64,000 bases of DNA, from positions 62,001 through 126,000 of the forward strand of contig PIUA01000021.1 in the NCBI GenBank assembly GCA_017577405.1, written 5' to 3'. Shown here in pieces: positions 16,342-24,202 of this stretch. A program made the translations under genes and the position numbers. This DNA is from Bacillota bacterium. GTDB taxonomy: Bacteria; Bacillota; Limnochordia; Limnochordales; Limnochordaceae. The notes beneath the pieces were generated by a model. The model searched no databases. It was not told the DNA's origin and was given only the letters and a program-made list of their open reading frames with translations. Within the stretch, counting starts at the first letter, position 1. Each line of letters starts with the position of its first letter.

Positions 16342-18492
16342 TCAGGCCCCCGCCGATGTCCGGACCGACCGGAGGGCCATGAGCAGGGTGGTCATGGTGG
16401 GGATCATGGCCGTGGCCGCGGCCAGCACCCCCGAGTCGTTGGCCACCAGGGCCACCAGGGCCCCGACCAGGGCCGCCTCGATCCCCCGGCCCAGGTAGGG
16501 CTTCTGGGCGGTGAGCTGGCGGAAGAGGCCCACGGGCCGGTAGAGGAGGATGACGAAGGCGATCAGGGTGGCGATGAGCACCCGGCTCCAGATGGTGTAC
16601 TGGACCAGCTTCAGGTTGGTCGCCGCCTTCCGGAGCGCGACCTCGCCCAGGGGCCGCCAGCCCTCCTGGAGGATCCGGGCCACCAGCTGACCCAAGTGGG
16701 ACCGGCTGCCGGCCTCCACCAGCAGGGCCTCCACCAGGCCCACCAGCCCCACCGCCGCCAAGGTGCCGGTGGCCAGGAGGAGCAGGTGGGACCAACGGGG
16801 AGGCCGCCGGCCCAGGCGGAGGAGAAGGTAGGCGGCGCCGAAGAGGGAGGCGATGGTGCCGCCCACGTTGGCCCCCCAGCGGGGCGAGCCGAGGACCACC
16901 ACCAGGCCTGCCAGGACCGCCAACCCGGCCAGGCGCGCCAGGACCGTCGGGCGCCACTCCCAGAAGGCGCCCGCCACCACCAGGCCGCTGCCCAGGAGAA
17001 TCCCCATGTACTCGTTGCCGACCCCGTAGTAGCGGGCGCCGCCCAGGGGGTCATTGCCCAGGAAGGCGTGCTGCTGCAAGGGGGCCCCTGCGACGGTGTC
17101 GGCCAGCAGGGCGAGGAAGGTGGCCCCCGCCAGCACCGGAAAACGCCAGGCGGCCGGGACCCCGGCGCCCAGAAGGCCGGCGATGAGGAGGCTCAGCAAG
17201 ATGACCAGCGCCAGGTGGACCCGCCCGTCGGTGGTCACCAGGGGCGGGGCCAGCATGGCCAGGGGGGCCGCTGCCGCCACCAGGAGGCCGAAGTCCAGGA
17301 CGCGGCGGGCAGGGTGGGGCGGGGGCACATCGGGCGCCAGGGCCAGGAGAAGGGAGGCGGCCAGGACCAGGCTGCCTACGATGATGATGTAGGTATGGAG
17401 GACGGGACGCCGGAGCTGGGAGACCCCCACCGCGGTCCGGTAGAAGCGGTCCAGGGTCCCGTACGGGTGGGGGTCGGCCTGGGTGACCAGGGCCCGGCCC
17501 TCGCCCGGCCACGAAGTTCCGGCTTCCAGCAAGGCCAGGATGGAAGGGGCCAGATCCCCCGGGTCCAGCACCCCGGGGCGCCGGGTGCTGCCGGAGGTGA
17601 CCAGCGCCGGTGGGTCGTGGGGGTAGAGGATCAGGGGCGCCGGCGAGCGGGAGGGCAGGGAGCGGGGTGGGGCGGTGGCCAGGAGCATGACCTTCCCCCC
17701 GGCGCTGGCCACCCGGGAGGCCGCCGCCTCCAGCCACCCGAGGAGGCCGGCCAGGGCCTCCTCCCGCAAGGCCCGGTAGCGCTCGGGCGGGACCAGGCTC
17801 TCCCACACCTGAAGCCGGCCCAGGTCCGACCACTGGATCACCAGGAGCCGGGCGTCGGCCGCCCCCCGGACCAGCTGGTCCAGCCGTTTCCAGTCGGTCC
17901 GGAGGCCACCGGGCCACGCTGGGTCGGCCGCCACCGGCTCGGGCACGACGGCCCCCAGCACCAAGCCGTCGGAGCCGGTGAGGAGCGCCCCTGCTGCGGG
18001 CGCTTCCTCAGATGTTCCCCCGCCTCCGATAAGGACGGTGCTGACGCCCGCCGAGCGCAAGTGATCGCCCAGGGTGCTCCCCTGGGGGAGGAGGGTGGGG
18101 GGCAAGAAGAGGAGGAGGCCAGCCCGGTCGGGCACGGCGCGGCCCGTGAAGCCGGTCCACACCGCCCGGGCCTCTTCACCGCCAGGAAGCTCCGCCTCGG
18201 GCAAGGCCGCCGGCGGCAGGGGGGTGCGAGGGAAGGGCGTCCGGCGCCCCACCCCCAGGGAGAGCAGGCGGGTCCACGGGTCGGCTGGATCCCCCGGGGC
18301 GACGGTCACCACCCCCACCGCGGCCCGGGTCCCCCAATCCTCCAGGGCCGAGCCGGGGGGATCCCCCAAGTCCTCCCAGCCGAACGCCTCAGCCAGGACG
18401 AGCAGGAGGCGGCCCCCCGGGTCCGTCCCCTGGGCGCCGGCCGGCGGCAGCACGCCTGCCAGGCTCCAGAGCGTGACCAGGAGGGCCGCCAT
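16342..18492 (-). CDS. large polytopic membrane protein with an extracytoplasmic phosphatase-like domain
   Basis: About 716 residues from ATG 18492. A signal-type N-terminus (MAALLVTLWSLAGVLPPAGA) leads to a roughly 330-residue exported region that resembles the alkaline-phosphatase superfamily core (VIQWSDLGRLQVW, SGSTRRPGVLDPGDLAPSI), though the usual N-terminal nucleophile motif is not obvious. From about residue 350 there are around a dozen hydrophobic helices with the motif YYGVGNEYMG and GSPRWGANVGGTI. Similar proteins exist in Firmicutes without known function. It could process an envelope polymer. It lies between the parvulin gene and fhs, all on the minus strand. Confidence 0.65.
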   Translation of the reverse strand: MAALLVTLWSLAGVLPPAGAQGTDPGGRLLLVLAEAFGWEDLGDPPGSALEDWGTRAAVGVVTVAPGDPADPWTRLLSLGVGRRTPFPRTPLPPAALPEAELPGGEEARAVWTGFTGRAVPDRAGLLLFLPPTLLPQGSTLGDHLRSAGVSTVLIGGGGTSEEAPAAGALLTGSDGLVLGAVVPEPVAADPAWPGGLRTDWKRLDQLVRGAADARLLVIQWSDLGRLQVWESLVPPERYRALREEALAGLLGWLEAAASRVASAGGKVMLLATAPPRSLPSRSPAPLILYPHDPPALVTSGSTRRPGVLDPGDLAPSILALLEAGTSWPGEGRALVTQADPHPYGTLDRFYRTAVGVSQLRRPVLHTYIIIVGSLVLAASLLLALAPDVPPPHPARRVLDFGLLVAAAAPLAMLAPPLVTTDGRVHLALVILLSLLIAGLLGAGVPAAWRFPVLAGATFLALLADTVAGAPLQQHAFLGNDPLGGARYYGVGNEYMGILLGSGLVVAGAFWEWRPTVLARLAGLAVLAGLVVVLGSPRWGANVGGTIASLFGAAYLLLRLGRRPPRWSHLLLLATGTLAAVGLVGLVEALLVEAGSRSHLGQLVARILQEGWRPLGEVALRKAATNLKLVQYTIWSRVLIATLIAFVILLYRPVGLFRQLTAQKPYLGRGIEAALVGALVALVANDSGVLAAATAMIPTMTTLLMALRSVRTSAGA

Positions 18493-18538
18493 GAGACGCT
18501 GGAAACCGTCGCTCAGAGGCCCCCACCCCCAGGCGGGG

Positions 18539-19576
18539 TTAGTCTTCCCCCTGCTTCGCCTGGGACTCGGGGCGTCTGTCCGCCGGCGCACCGCCCGAGT
18601 CTTGGGCGGCGGCCTCCTGGGCCTCATCCTGGGCAGGCTGCTCAGCTCCCGCAGCCTCACCGGCGGGCTGAAGGGCCCGGTAGCGGTCCCAGTGGATGAC
18701 CACCTCAGCCTGCTCCAGGAGCTGGTTCAAGACCTCGGAGACGGGGGTCGCCTTCTCCCGGACCAGCCGCTCCCGGATCCCTGGGGCCTCCTCCTCGAGG
18801 GTGGCAGGTCGGGCCTCCTCCCGCTCGGTCACCTGGATCACGTGGTACCCGTAGGGGCTCTTGACGGGCGGGCTCACCTCGCCCACCTCCAGGGCGAAGG
18901 CCGCCTCTTTGAACGCATCCACCAGGTTGTCCGCCTGGCTGAAGAAGCCCACGTCCCCGCCCGTCGCCCGGGTGGCCTGGTCCAGGGAGTGCTGGGCGGC
19001 CAGCTCCTCGAAAGGCTCCCCCTTCTCCAGCCGTTCGATGATGGCCTCCGCCTCCTCCTCCGTCTCGACCAGGATGTGGCGGGCGCGGACCCGCTCGGGG
19101 TGGGCCAGCGCCTCGGCATGCTCTTCGAAGTAGGCCGCCACCTCGTCGTCGGTCACGACCACGTCCCGGGTGGCCAGCCGCTCCAAGATGAGGCTGAGGC
19201 GGAGCTGGTGGGCGAGCTGAGCCTCGTCCAGCCCGTAGGCGGCCAGGGTCGCCTGGTAGATGGCCTCACTGGGATAGGCGCTCCGCAGGGAGGCCAGGGC
19301 TTCGGCGACCACCTCGTCGGTGACCGGTTCGGGCAGCTCCGCCCCCGCCTGGAGGACCACCGCCTCGGTGATCAGCTGGTCCAAGACCTGGGCGCCCACC
19401 GCCGCCTCCAGCGCTTGGTAGAAGGCATCCCGGGTGATGGGCTGGCCGTTCACTTCAGCCACCACGTCGCCCCCGGCCGCCCGGACCCACGGCTCGACCA
19501 GCACCGCCGACGCGGCCAGGACCAGGACCACGGCGCCCAGAAGCCAACTCTTCCGATGGCGCAACCAATCAATCAT
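18539..19576 (-). CDS. membrane-anchored parvulin-type peptidyl-prolyl isomerase (PrsA/SurA-like)
   Basis: About 345 residues. A single N-terminal membrane segment (WLLGAVVLVLAASAVLV) has no lipobox cysteine, unlike PrsA. A SurA-N-like helical region (VNGQPITRDAFYQAL) follows, then a parvulin domain at about 160-255 (RARHILVETEEEAE ... GGDVGFFSQ ... YGYHVIQV), then a Glu/Ala/Gln-rich tail. It probably folds exported proteins. ATG 19576 is chosen for AGGAAGGG nine bases upstream. The next gene on this strand starts 47 bases after it. Confidence 0.85.
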   Translation of the reverse strand: MIDWLRHRKSWLLGAVVLVLAASAVLVEPWVRAAGGDVVAEVNGQPITRDAFYQALEAAVGAQVLDQLITEAVVLQAGAELPEPVTDEVVAEALASLRSAYPSEAIYQATLAAYGLDEAQLAHQLRLSLILERLATRDVVVTDDEVAAYFEEHAEALAHPERVRARHILVETEEEAEAIIERLEKGEPFEELAAQHSLDQATRATGGDVGFFSQADNLVDAFKEAAFALEVGEVSPPVKSPYGYHVIQVTEREEARPATLEEEAPGIRERLVREKATPVSEVLNQLLEQAEVVIHWDRYRALQPAGEAAGAEQPAQDEAQEAAAQDSGGAPADRRPESQAKQGED

Positions 19577-19741
19577 CCGCTCGAACCCTTCCTCTCTCGG
19601 GCGCCTGAGCCACTGCACGCCCCGTCCGGTTCTTCCGGGGCCAGGAGGGGAATCCTTTCGGCACTTCCCAACACCCCGGGGAGGGGCTGGATCACCTCCC
19701 AGACCCTTCCTGGCCCTGGTGGAAGAGGGCCCGCCGGGCGG

Positions 19742-19771
19742 GCGGCGAAGGGTGAAGCGGCGAAGGGTGAA
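19742..19771 (+). repeat. 15-base tandem duplication
   Basis: GCGGCGAAGGGTGAA occurs twice back to back, followed by a third partial GAGGGTGAG that serves as the ribosome-binding region of the next gene. Confidence 0.85.
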
Positions 19772-19785
19772 GAGGGTGAGACCTG

Positions 19786-20004
19786 ATGGGACTACCGACC
19801 AAGTTCTACCTCGGTGACATCGTCCGCTTGCGCAAGAAGCACCCCTGCGGGGCCGACACCTGGGAAGTGATGCGGGTGGGGATGGACATCCGCGCCCGCT
19901 GCCAGGGGTGCGGCCGGGTGGTCCTGGTCCCCCGTGCCCGGTTCGAACGGAGCGTGAAGGAGTTCGTCAAGCGGGGGATCGAAGAACCGGGACCCTTCCT
20001 CTGA
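19786..20004 (+). CDS. DUF951 family protein
   Basis: 72 residues. Matches the small DUF951 family: YLGDIVRLRKKHPCG, then WEVMRVGMDIRARCQGCGRVV, then a basic helix. The single cysteine after HP and the CxxC pair suggest a metal or structural site. The family is widespread in Firmicutes and commonly sits before rpsF, as here, but its function is unknown. Start ATG follows a GAGGGTGAG site that overlaps the third copy of an upstream duplication. Confidence 0.85.
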   Translation: MGLPTKFYLGDIVRLRKKHPCGADTWEVMRVGMDIRARCQGCGRVVLVPRARFERSVKEFVKRGIEEPGPFL

Positions 20005-20061
20005 TCCCTCTCCGGGGGACCGCCCTCACCCCGGTCACCCCTTCCGTCCTCTAGGCCCCGG

Positions 20062-20070
20062 TGGTATAAT
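20062..20070 (+). promoter_or_regulatory. extended -10 promoter of the rpsF operon
   Basis: TGGTATAAT is a perfect extended -10. The best -35 at 17 bases (TTCCGT, 20042-20047) is weak. It lies 70 bases before rpsF, leaving room for a leader. Confidence 0.6.
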
Positions 20071-20085
20071 GCACCTGTCTGCCCC

Positions 20086-20109
20086 GCTCCAGGTCTGCGC
20101 ACCTGGAGC
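20086..20109 (+). promoter_or_regulatory. hairpin in the rpsF leader, candidate S6:S18 autoregulatory element
   Basis: GCTCCAGGT and ACCTGGAGC form a nine-base-pair stem with a CTGCGC loop in the transcribed leader, preceded by CCCC. In many bacteria the rpsF leader carries an S6:S18-binding hairpin with a nearby CCG. The position fits; the full published motif is not proven here. Confidence 0.4.
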
Positions 20110-20139
20110 CATTATGTCCAGGGGGAAGGAGGTGCCAGG

Positions 20140-20472
20140 GTGGTGCGTCCCTACGAGCTGATGCTCCTCTTGGAGCCCACCTTGGACGAGGAGACCCAGA
20201 TCGATCCTCTCCTCGAACGGCTCAAGCAGGTGATCGCGGCCCACAAGGGTGAGGTGGACCATCTGGACAAGTGGGGCCGCCGGAGGCTGGCCTACGAGAT
20301 CAACAAGCTCCACGAAGGTTTCTACGTGGTCGTGCAGTTCCGGGCGGAGAGCGAGGCCACCCGCGAGATCGACCGGCTGCTCAAGCTGACCGAAGGGGTG
20401 GTCCGGCACCTGATCATCCGGGATGAGGCGAAGGAGCGGGAGCTGAAGAAGCAGGCCGCCCTGCCGTCCTAG
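20140..20472 (+). CDS. rpsF: 30S ribosomal protein S6
   Basis: 110 residues. Typical S6: YELMLLLEPTLDEE, the central GRRRLAYEINKLHEGFYVVVQF and a C-terminal helix. S6 binds S18 on the 30S platform; rpsR lies two genes on. Start is GTG at 20140 (or the next GTG at 20143) after AAGGAGGTG. Confidence 0.97.
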   Translation: MVRPYELMLLLEPTLDEETQIDPLLERLKQVIAAHKGEVDHLDKWGRRRLAYEINKLHEGFYVVVQFRAESEATREIDRLLKLTEGVVRHLIIRDEAKERELKKQAALPS

Positions 20473-20547
20473 CCTGGAGCCGTCGGTCCCTCCTGGGCCG
20501 CGCTTTCCCCCGACCTTGCGGGCGAGCCCAGGAAAGGAAGGGATAGG

Positions 20548-20943
20548 GTGCTCAACCGGATCATCCTGATCGGCCGTCTGGTGGCCGATCCAGACCTGCG
20601 CTACACCCAGAGCGGCATTGCGGTCACCAACTTCACCCTGGCCGTCGATCGGCCCTTCACCAACCAGCAGGGTGAGCGGGAGACCGACTTCATCGACGTG
20701 GTCGCCTGGCGTCGGCTGGCTGAGACCGTGGCCAACAACCTGAGCAAGGGACGCTTGGTGGCGGTGGAAGGCCGGCTGCAGATCCGCTCCTACGACGCGT
20801 CCGATGGGACCCGTCGGAAAGCCGCGGAGGTTGTGGCGGACACGGTCCGCTTCCTCGACTCGCCCCGCCGGAGCGTGGATGGGGCCGAGGCGATGGATCC
20901 GGCCGGTGATGACCTGCTGACGGAGGACGACGTGCCGTTCTAA
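20548..20943 (+). CDS. ssb: single-stranded DNA-binding protein
   Basis: 131 residues. OB-fold start LNRIILIGRLVADPDLRYT, FIDVVAWRRLAETVANNLSKG, and the acidic C-terminal tip DDVPF that recruits replication partners. The linker is shorter than in Bacillus SsbA. GTG start with AGGAAGGGA upstream. It sits in the classic rpsF-ssb-rpsR order. Confidence 0.96.
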   Translation: MLNRIILIGRLVADPDLRYTQSGIAVTNFTLAVDRPFTNQQGERETDFIDVVAWRRLAETVANNLSKGRLVAVEGRLQIRSYDASDGTRRKAAEVVADTVRFLDSPRRSVDGAEAMDPAGDDLLTEDDVPF

Positions 20944-20988
20944 GCCGTTGGGCGGCGGTGAGGCCGCTGGGAAGGAGGAGAGGAGACC

Positions 20989-21213
20989 ATGGCACGGAAC
21001 CGGAGACGGCGCAAGAAGGTTTGCGCCTTCTGCGTGGACAAGATTCCGTACGTTGACTACAAAGAGGCTGGGCGTCTGCGCCGGTATCTGACGGAGCGGG
21101 GGAAGATCCTGCCCCGGCGGATCAACGGCAACTGCGCGCGGCATCAGCGTCAGATGACCCGGGCCATCAAGCGGGCCCGGATTATGGCGCTCTTGCCCTT
21201 CACCATCGACTGA
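20989..21213 (+). CDS. rpsR: 30S ribosomal protein S18
   Basis: 74 residues. Basic N-terminus followed by [30 protein letters not shown] and NCARHQR. Three cysteines survive (CxxC plus one), the cysteine-containing form of S18 rather than the Cys-free form. ATG with GGAAGGAGG upstream. Confidence 0.97.
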   Translation: MARNRRRRKKVCAFCVDKIPYVDYKEAGRLRRYLTERGKILPRRINGNCARHQRQMTRAIKRARIMALLPFTID

Positions 21214-21242
21214 GCCGGACGGTTCCCAGGCCAGCCTGCAGG

Positions 21243-21272
21243 CCCTCCCTGGCCCAGCCGGGGCCGGGAGGG
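21243..21272 (+). terminator. G:C hairpin after rpsR
   Basis: CCCTCCC (21243-21249) pairs with GGGAGGG (21266-21272) and GGCC pairs inside. There is no U-tract, so it may be an attenuator or processing site rather than a full terminator. Confidence 0.35.
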
Positions 21273-21319
21273 GGTCGTCCACTCCAGACCGCGGCGGGGG
21301 GAGACGCGCTTTCGAGGAG

Positions 21320-21649
21320 GTGGCGCGTCTGTCCTTCCCCGGTCCGCAGGGAAGTCTGGCACGGCATGTGAAGACGGTTGAGTGGCTCAAGGCGGAGCTG
21401 GTGGCCAGTGTGGCCGCGCTCCTCCGGGCGAGCCTGGAGGGCGACGGGGAGCGGATGGCCGAATCGATGGCGACGGTCATCATCGTCACCGCGGTCCTGG
21501 CCCGCCGCCTGGGAACCGACTTTGACCAGCTGGAGCGGAGGGTGGTCGCCCAAGTCCGGGCCAACCTGGAGGAGGAGCACCAGTTGGAACGGTGGTACGG
21601 CGACTTCTCCGCCCTGGAGCGATACCTGTGGGAGTCACGCCGCCGATGA
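21320..21649 (+). CDS. MazG-like family protein
   Basis: About 109 residues from GTG 21320. The pattern VEWLKAELVASVAALLRASLEG ... ATVIIVTAVLARRLG ... EEEHQLERWYGDFSALERYL fits the small all-alpha MazG-like family found in spore-forming Firmicutes near rpsR and rplI. Whether it hydrolyses nucleotides is unknown. The N-terminus is uncertain: GAGGAGG touches the GTG at 21320, and a GTG at 21368 begins where most relatives do. The stop overlaps the next start. Confidence 0.7.
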   Translation: MARLSFPGPQGSLARHVKTVEWLKAELVASVAALLRASLEGDGERMAESMATVIIVTAVLARRLGTDFDQLERRVVAQVRANLEEEHQLERWYGDFSALERYLWESRRR

Positions 21650-22653
21650 GTGCTAAGCCGTCTCTGGAGCCGCCGCACACGCCCCTGTGGCGTGTGGGCC
21701 TGCTCGCGCCAGCCCTGGCCTTTCTCGGCCAGTTCCTCCCCTTGGTCCTCTTCTTCGTGCCGGTGCCCATCGCCGTCGTCACCGACCTGCGCGGGTGGCG
21801 AGCCGGGGTGGGCTGGGGGGCGGCGGCGGTGGCCGCGGCCGTGGCCGGGGTGTGGGTCCTCGGGATGGACGTGAGCCGCCATGGGGCGGTCCTGGCGAGC
21901 GTGACGCTGCTGGCGCTCCTCCCGGTGGCCATGGGGCTGGTGGGGGGCCTTCTCTACCGGTCCGACCGGCACCAGGGGGTGACCCTCCTCGCCCCCGGCG
22001 GCCTGGTGATCGCCATGGTCCTGACGGCCTGGCTCAGCGGGCGGTGGCTCTTCCAGGTGGACCTCCTCCAAGCGGCGGTGGAGGGCTGGCGGGCCACCGT
22101 GGAGGAGGGGCTCCGACGGGCGGCGGAGGTGGCCGGCGGGCCGCCGGGCCAGCTGGAGAACTGGGAAGCCTTGGTGGAGAGCATGGCCCAGGGGATCCAG
22201 CTCCTCTTTCCCGCGGGCCTGGTGGTGACCACCGGCCTCTGGTCGGTGGGGGTCCAGTGGCTGACGGGGCGGTGGCTCCAGGCCCTGGGACGGCCCCTCC
22301 GGCCGGGGAAGCCTTTTATCCGGTGGCGCTTCCCCTGGGTCCTGGCCTGGGGGTACATTCTGGGCCAGCTGCTCCTGATGGGAACCCGGTCCGGGCGCCT
22401 CGCCGACCCTGAGGGCCGGCTGGCCGCCATCGGCGTCAATCTGGTCTTGATCTTTACCTACGTCTTCTTCGTGGAAGGGTTGGCCGTTCTCTGGTTTTAT
22501 CTGGCCAAGTGGGGCGTCGGCAAGGGGGGGCGTTTGCTGATCACGGTGCTGCTCCTCACCCCCTTCCTGCCCCTGATGGAACCGGTGGCCTGGCTGGGCA
22601 TGCTCGACGCCTGGCTGGACTTCCGGAAGTTGCAGCGGGAGGGTGGGTCGTGA
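21646..22653 (+). CDS. DUF2232 membrane protein (YybS family)
   Basis: 335 residues. Eight or so hydrophobic helices with a loop rich in Glu/Arg at about 130-175, as in YybS/DUF2232. The ATG is within ATGA overlapping the MazG-like stop. YybS lies just before rplI in B. subtilis too, which supports the call. Function unknown; a substrate-binding component of an ECF-type importer has been suggested from the fold of the family, which I cannot confirm here. Confidence 0.75.
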   Translation: MSAKPSLEPPHTPLWRVGLLAPALAFLGQFLPLVLFFVPVPIAVVTDLRGWRAGVGWGAAAVAAAVAGVWVLGMDVSRHGAVLASVTLLALLPVAMGLVGGLLYRSDRHQGVTLLAPGGLVIAMVLTAWLSGRWLFQVDLLQAAVEGWRATVEEGLRRAAEVAGGPPGQLENWEALVESMAQGIQLLFPAGLVVTTGLWSVGVQWLTGRWLQALGRPLRPGKPFIRWRFPWVLAWGYILGQLLLMGTRSGRLADPEGRLAAIGVNLVLIFTYVFFVEGLAVLWFYLAKWGVGKGGRLLITVLLLTPFLPLMEPVAWLGMLDAWLDFRKLQREGGS

Positions 22654-22681
22654 GGCCCGCCGCTCTGGGAGGGGTGACGCG

Positions 22682-23230
22682 GTGAAGGTCATTTTGAAGG
22701 AGACCGTGCAGGACCTGGGCGAGAAGGGCGACATCGTTGATGTGAAGCCTGGGTACGCCCGGAACTACCTTTTCCCCCGGGGTCTCGCCATGGAGGCCAC
22801 CAAGGGGAACCTGAAGCAGGTGGAGCATCTGCGTCGGGTGCGGGCCCGGGAGCGGGCCCGGGAGGAGGCCCAGATGCGGGAGCTGGCCCAGCGGATCGCG
22901 GGCCTGGAGCTGCTCATCACCGCCAAGGTGGGGGAGAGCGGCAAGCTCTTCGGGTCGGTGACGGCTCAGGACGTGGCTGACGCCATCCAGGCCGCCATTG
23001 GCCAGGAGATTGACCGGCGGAAGATTCAGCTGGACGAGCCCATCAAGAGCGTGGGGCGCCGGGAGGTCACCGTCCGCTTCGCGCCCGAGATTGAGGCGAC
23101 GGTCACCGTGGTCGTCCAGGCCGAGGGCGGTGAAGAGGCGCCGGCGGAGGAGCCGGCCGCCAGCGAGCCCGCCGCCGAGGCCGAGGCGGAGGCGCCGGGC
23201 GACGGGCGCGAGGCTGAGACCGAGGGCTGA
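22682..23230 (+). CDS. rplI: 50S ribosomal protein L9 with an acidic C-terminal tail
   Basis: 182 residues, about 34 more than the usual 148. N-terminal domain MKVILKETVQDLGEKGDIV and PGYARNYLFPRG, connecting helix, C-terminal domain with KIQLDEPIKSVGRREV. After residue 150 comes a Glu/Ala/Pro-only tail. GTG 22682 has GGGAGGGGTG upstream. Confidence 0.95.
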   Translation: MKVILKETVQDLGEKGDIVDVKPGYARNYLFPRGLAMEATKGNLKQVEHLRRVRARERAREEAQMRELAQRIAGLELLITAKVGESGKLFGSVTAQDVADAIQAAIGQEIDRRKIQLDEPIKSVGRREVTVRFAPEIEATVTVVVQAEGGEEAPAEEPAASEPAAEAEAEAPGDGREAETEG

Positions 23231-23233
23231 ACC

Positions 23234-24148
23234 GTGGCTGGCCCCTGGCAGCCCCGGCTGCTGGCTCTCCTGGGGGATCCGGTGGCCCACAGCCTCTCAC
23301 CGGTCATGCAGAACGCGGCGTTCCAGGCGACGGGCCTCCCCTACGTCTACATCGCCGCGCGGGTGGAGGCAAGCCGCTTCCCAGAGGCGGTGGAAGCCCT
23401 CCGTCTTTTGGGGGCCCGGGGGGCCAACGTCACCGCGCCCCACAAGGAGCAGGCCGCCCGCACGGCCCACTGGCTAGCGCCTGAAGCCGCCCGCGCCGGT
23501 ACGGTCAACACCCTGGTCTTCGAAGGGGATCGCATTCTGGGTTACAACACCGATGGCCCCGCTTTCTGCCGGGCAGTGGCCGAGGGGGCCCACACTGAGC
23601 TGGCGGGCCGTCGGGTCCTCCTCCTGGGGGCGGGCGGGGCGGCCCGGGCGGTGGCCATGGCCGTGGCGGAGCGGGGGGTGGCTGCCATGACCGTGGCCAA
23701 CCGGACCCTGCCCCGGGGCCAGGAGCTGGCCCGGCACGTGGCGATGGCGGCTGGCGTGCCAGTGAGGGCCCACGCCTGGCCCGAGGATCGGTCCCAGTGG
23801 GCCGACCTCCTGGCGGGCCACGACCTGGTGGTCCAGGCGACCAGCGCCGGGGCCGCGGGGCCCTGGGAACGGCTCCCCTACCAGGTCCTGCCCCCGGAGG
23901 CGCTGGTCGCCGATCTGGCCTACGCCCCCGGGGGAACCCCCTTCTTGCGGGCGGCGGCCCGGGCGGGGTACCGGGTCCTCCCGGGGGAGTGGATGCTCCT
24001 CTACCAGGGAGCCGAAGCGTTCCGGCTTTGGACGGGCGTGGAGGCGCCCTTAGAGACGATGAAAGCGGCCCTCGCCGGGGCCGGCCTCTTTCTGGGGAAC
24101 GGGGACGGCCGCTCCCCGGGAGGGGGCGGCCCCGCCGGCTCAAGATAG
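23234..24148 (+). CDS. aroE: shikimate dehydrogenase (NADP+)
   Basis: 304 residues. N-terminal DPVAHSLSPVMQNAAF, the catalytic lysine Lys71 in ANVTAPHKE (family N-h-T-x-P-H-K), NTDG, and the dinucleotide motif LLLGAGGAARAVA; VANRT sets NADP preference. It reduces 3-dehydroshikimate in aromatic amino-acid synthesis, the same pathway as the pheA fusion at 12618. It begins four bases after rplI, so it is part of the same transcript. Confidence 0.95.
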   Translation: MAGPWQPRLLALLGDPVAHSLSPVMQNAAFQATGLPYVYIAARVEASRFPEAVEALRLLGARGANVTAPHKEQAARTAHWLAPEAARAGTVNTLVFEGDRILGYNTDGPAFCRAVAEGAHTELAGRRVLLLGAGGAARAVAMAVAERGVAAMTVANRTLPRGQELARHVAMAAGVPVRAHAWPEDRSQWADLLAGHDLVVQATSAGAAGPWERLPYQVLPPEALVADLAYAPGGTPFLRAAARAGYRVLPGEWMLLYQGAEAFRLWTGVEAPLETMKAALAGAGLFLGNGDGRSPGGGGPAGSR

Positions 24149-24202
24149 GCTCCATCCCGCCGAAACCTTGTATAAGGACGGGGCAACGGGTGGGAGGAGG
24201 GG

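Noticed and set aside
20035-22734. A roughly 900-codon minus-strand frame across rpsF, ssb, rpsR and the DUF2232 gene
   Set aside because: It crosses several certain genes and their gaps, has no ribosome-binding site and codes for low-complexity sequence.
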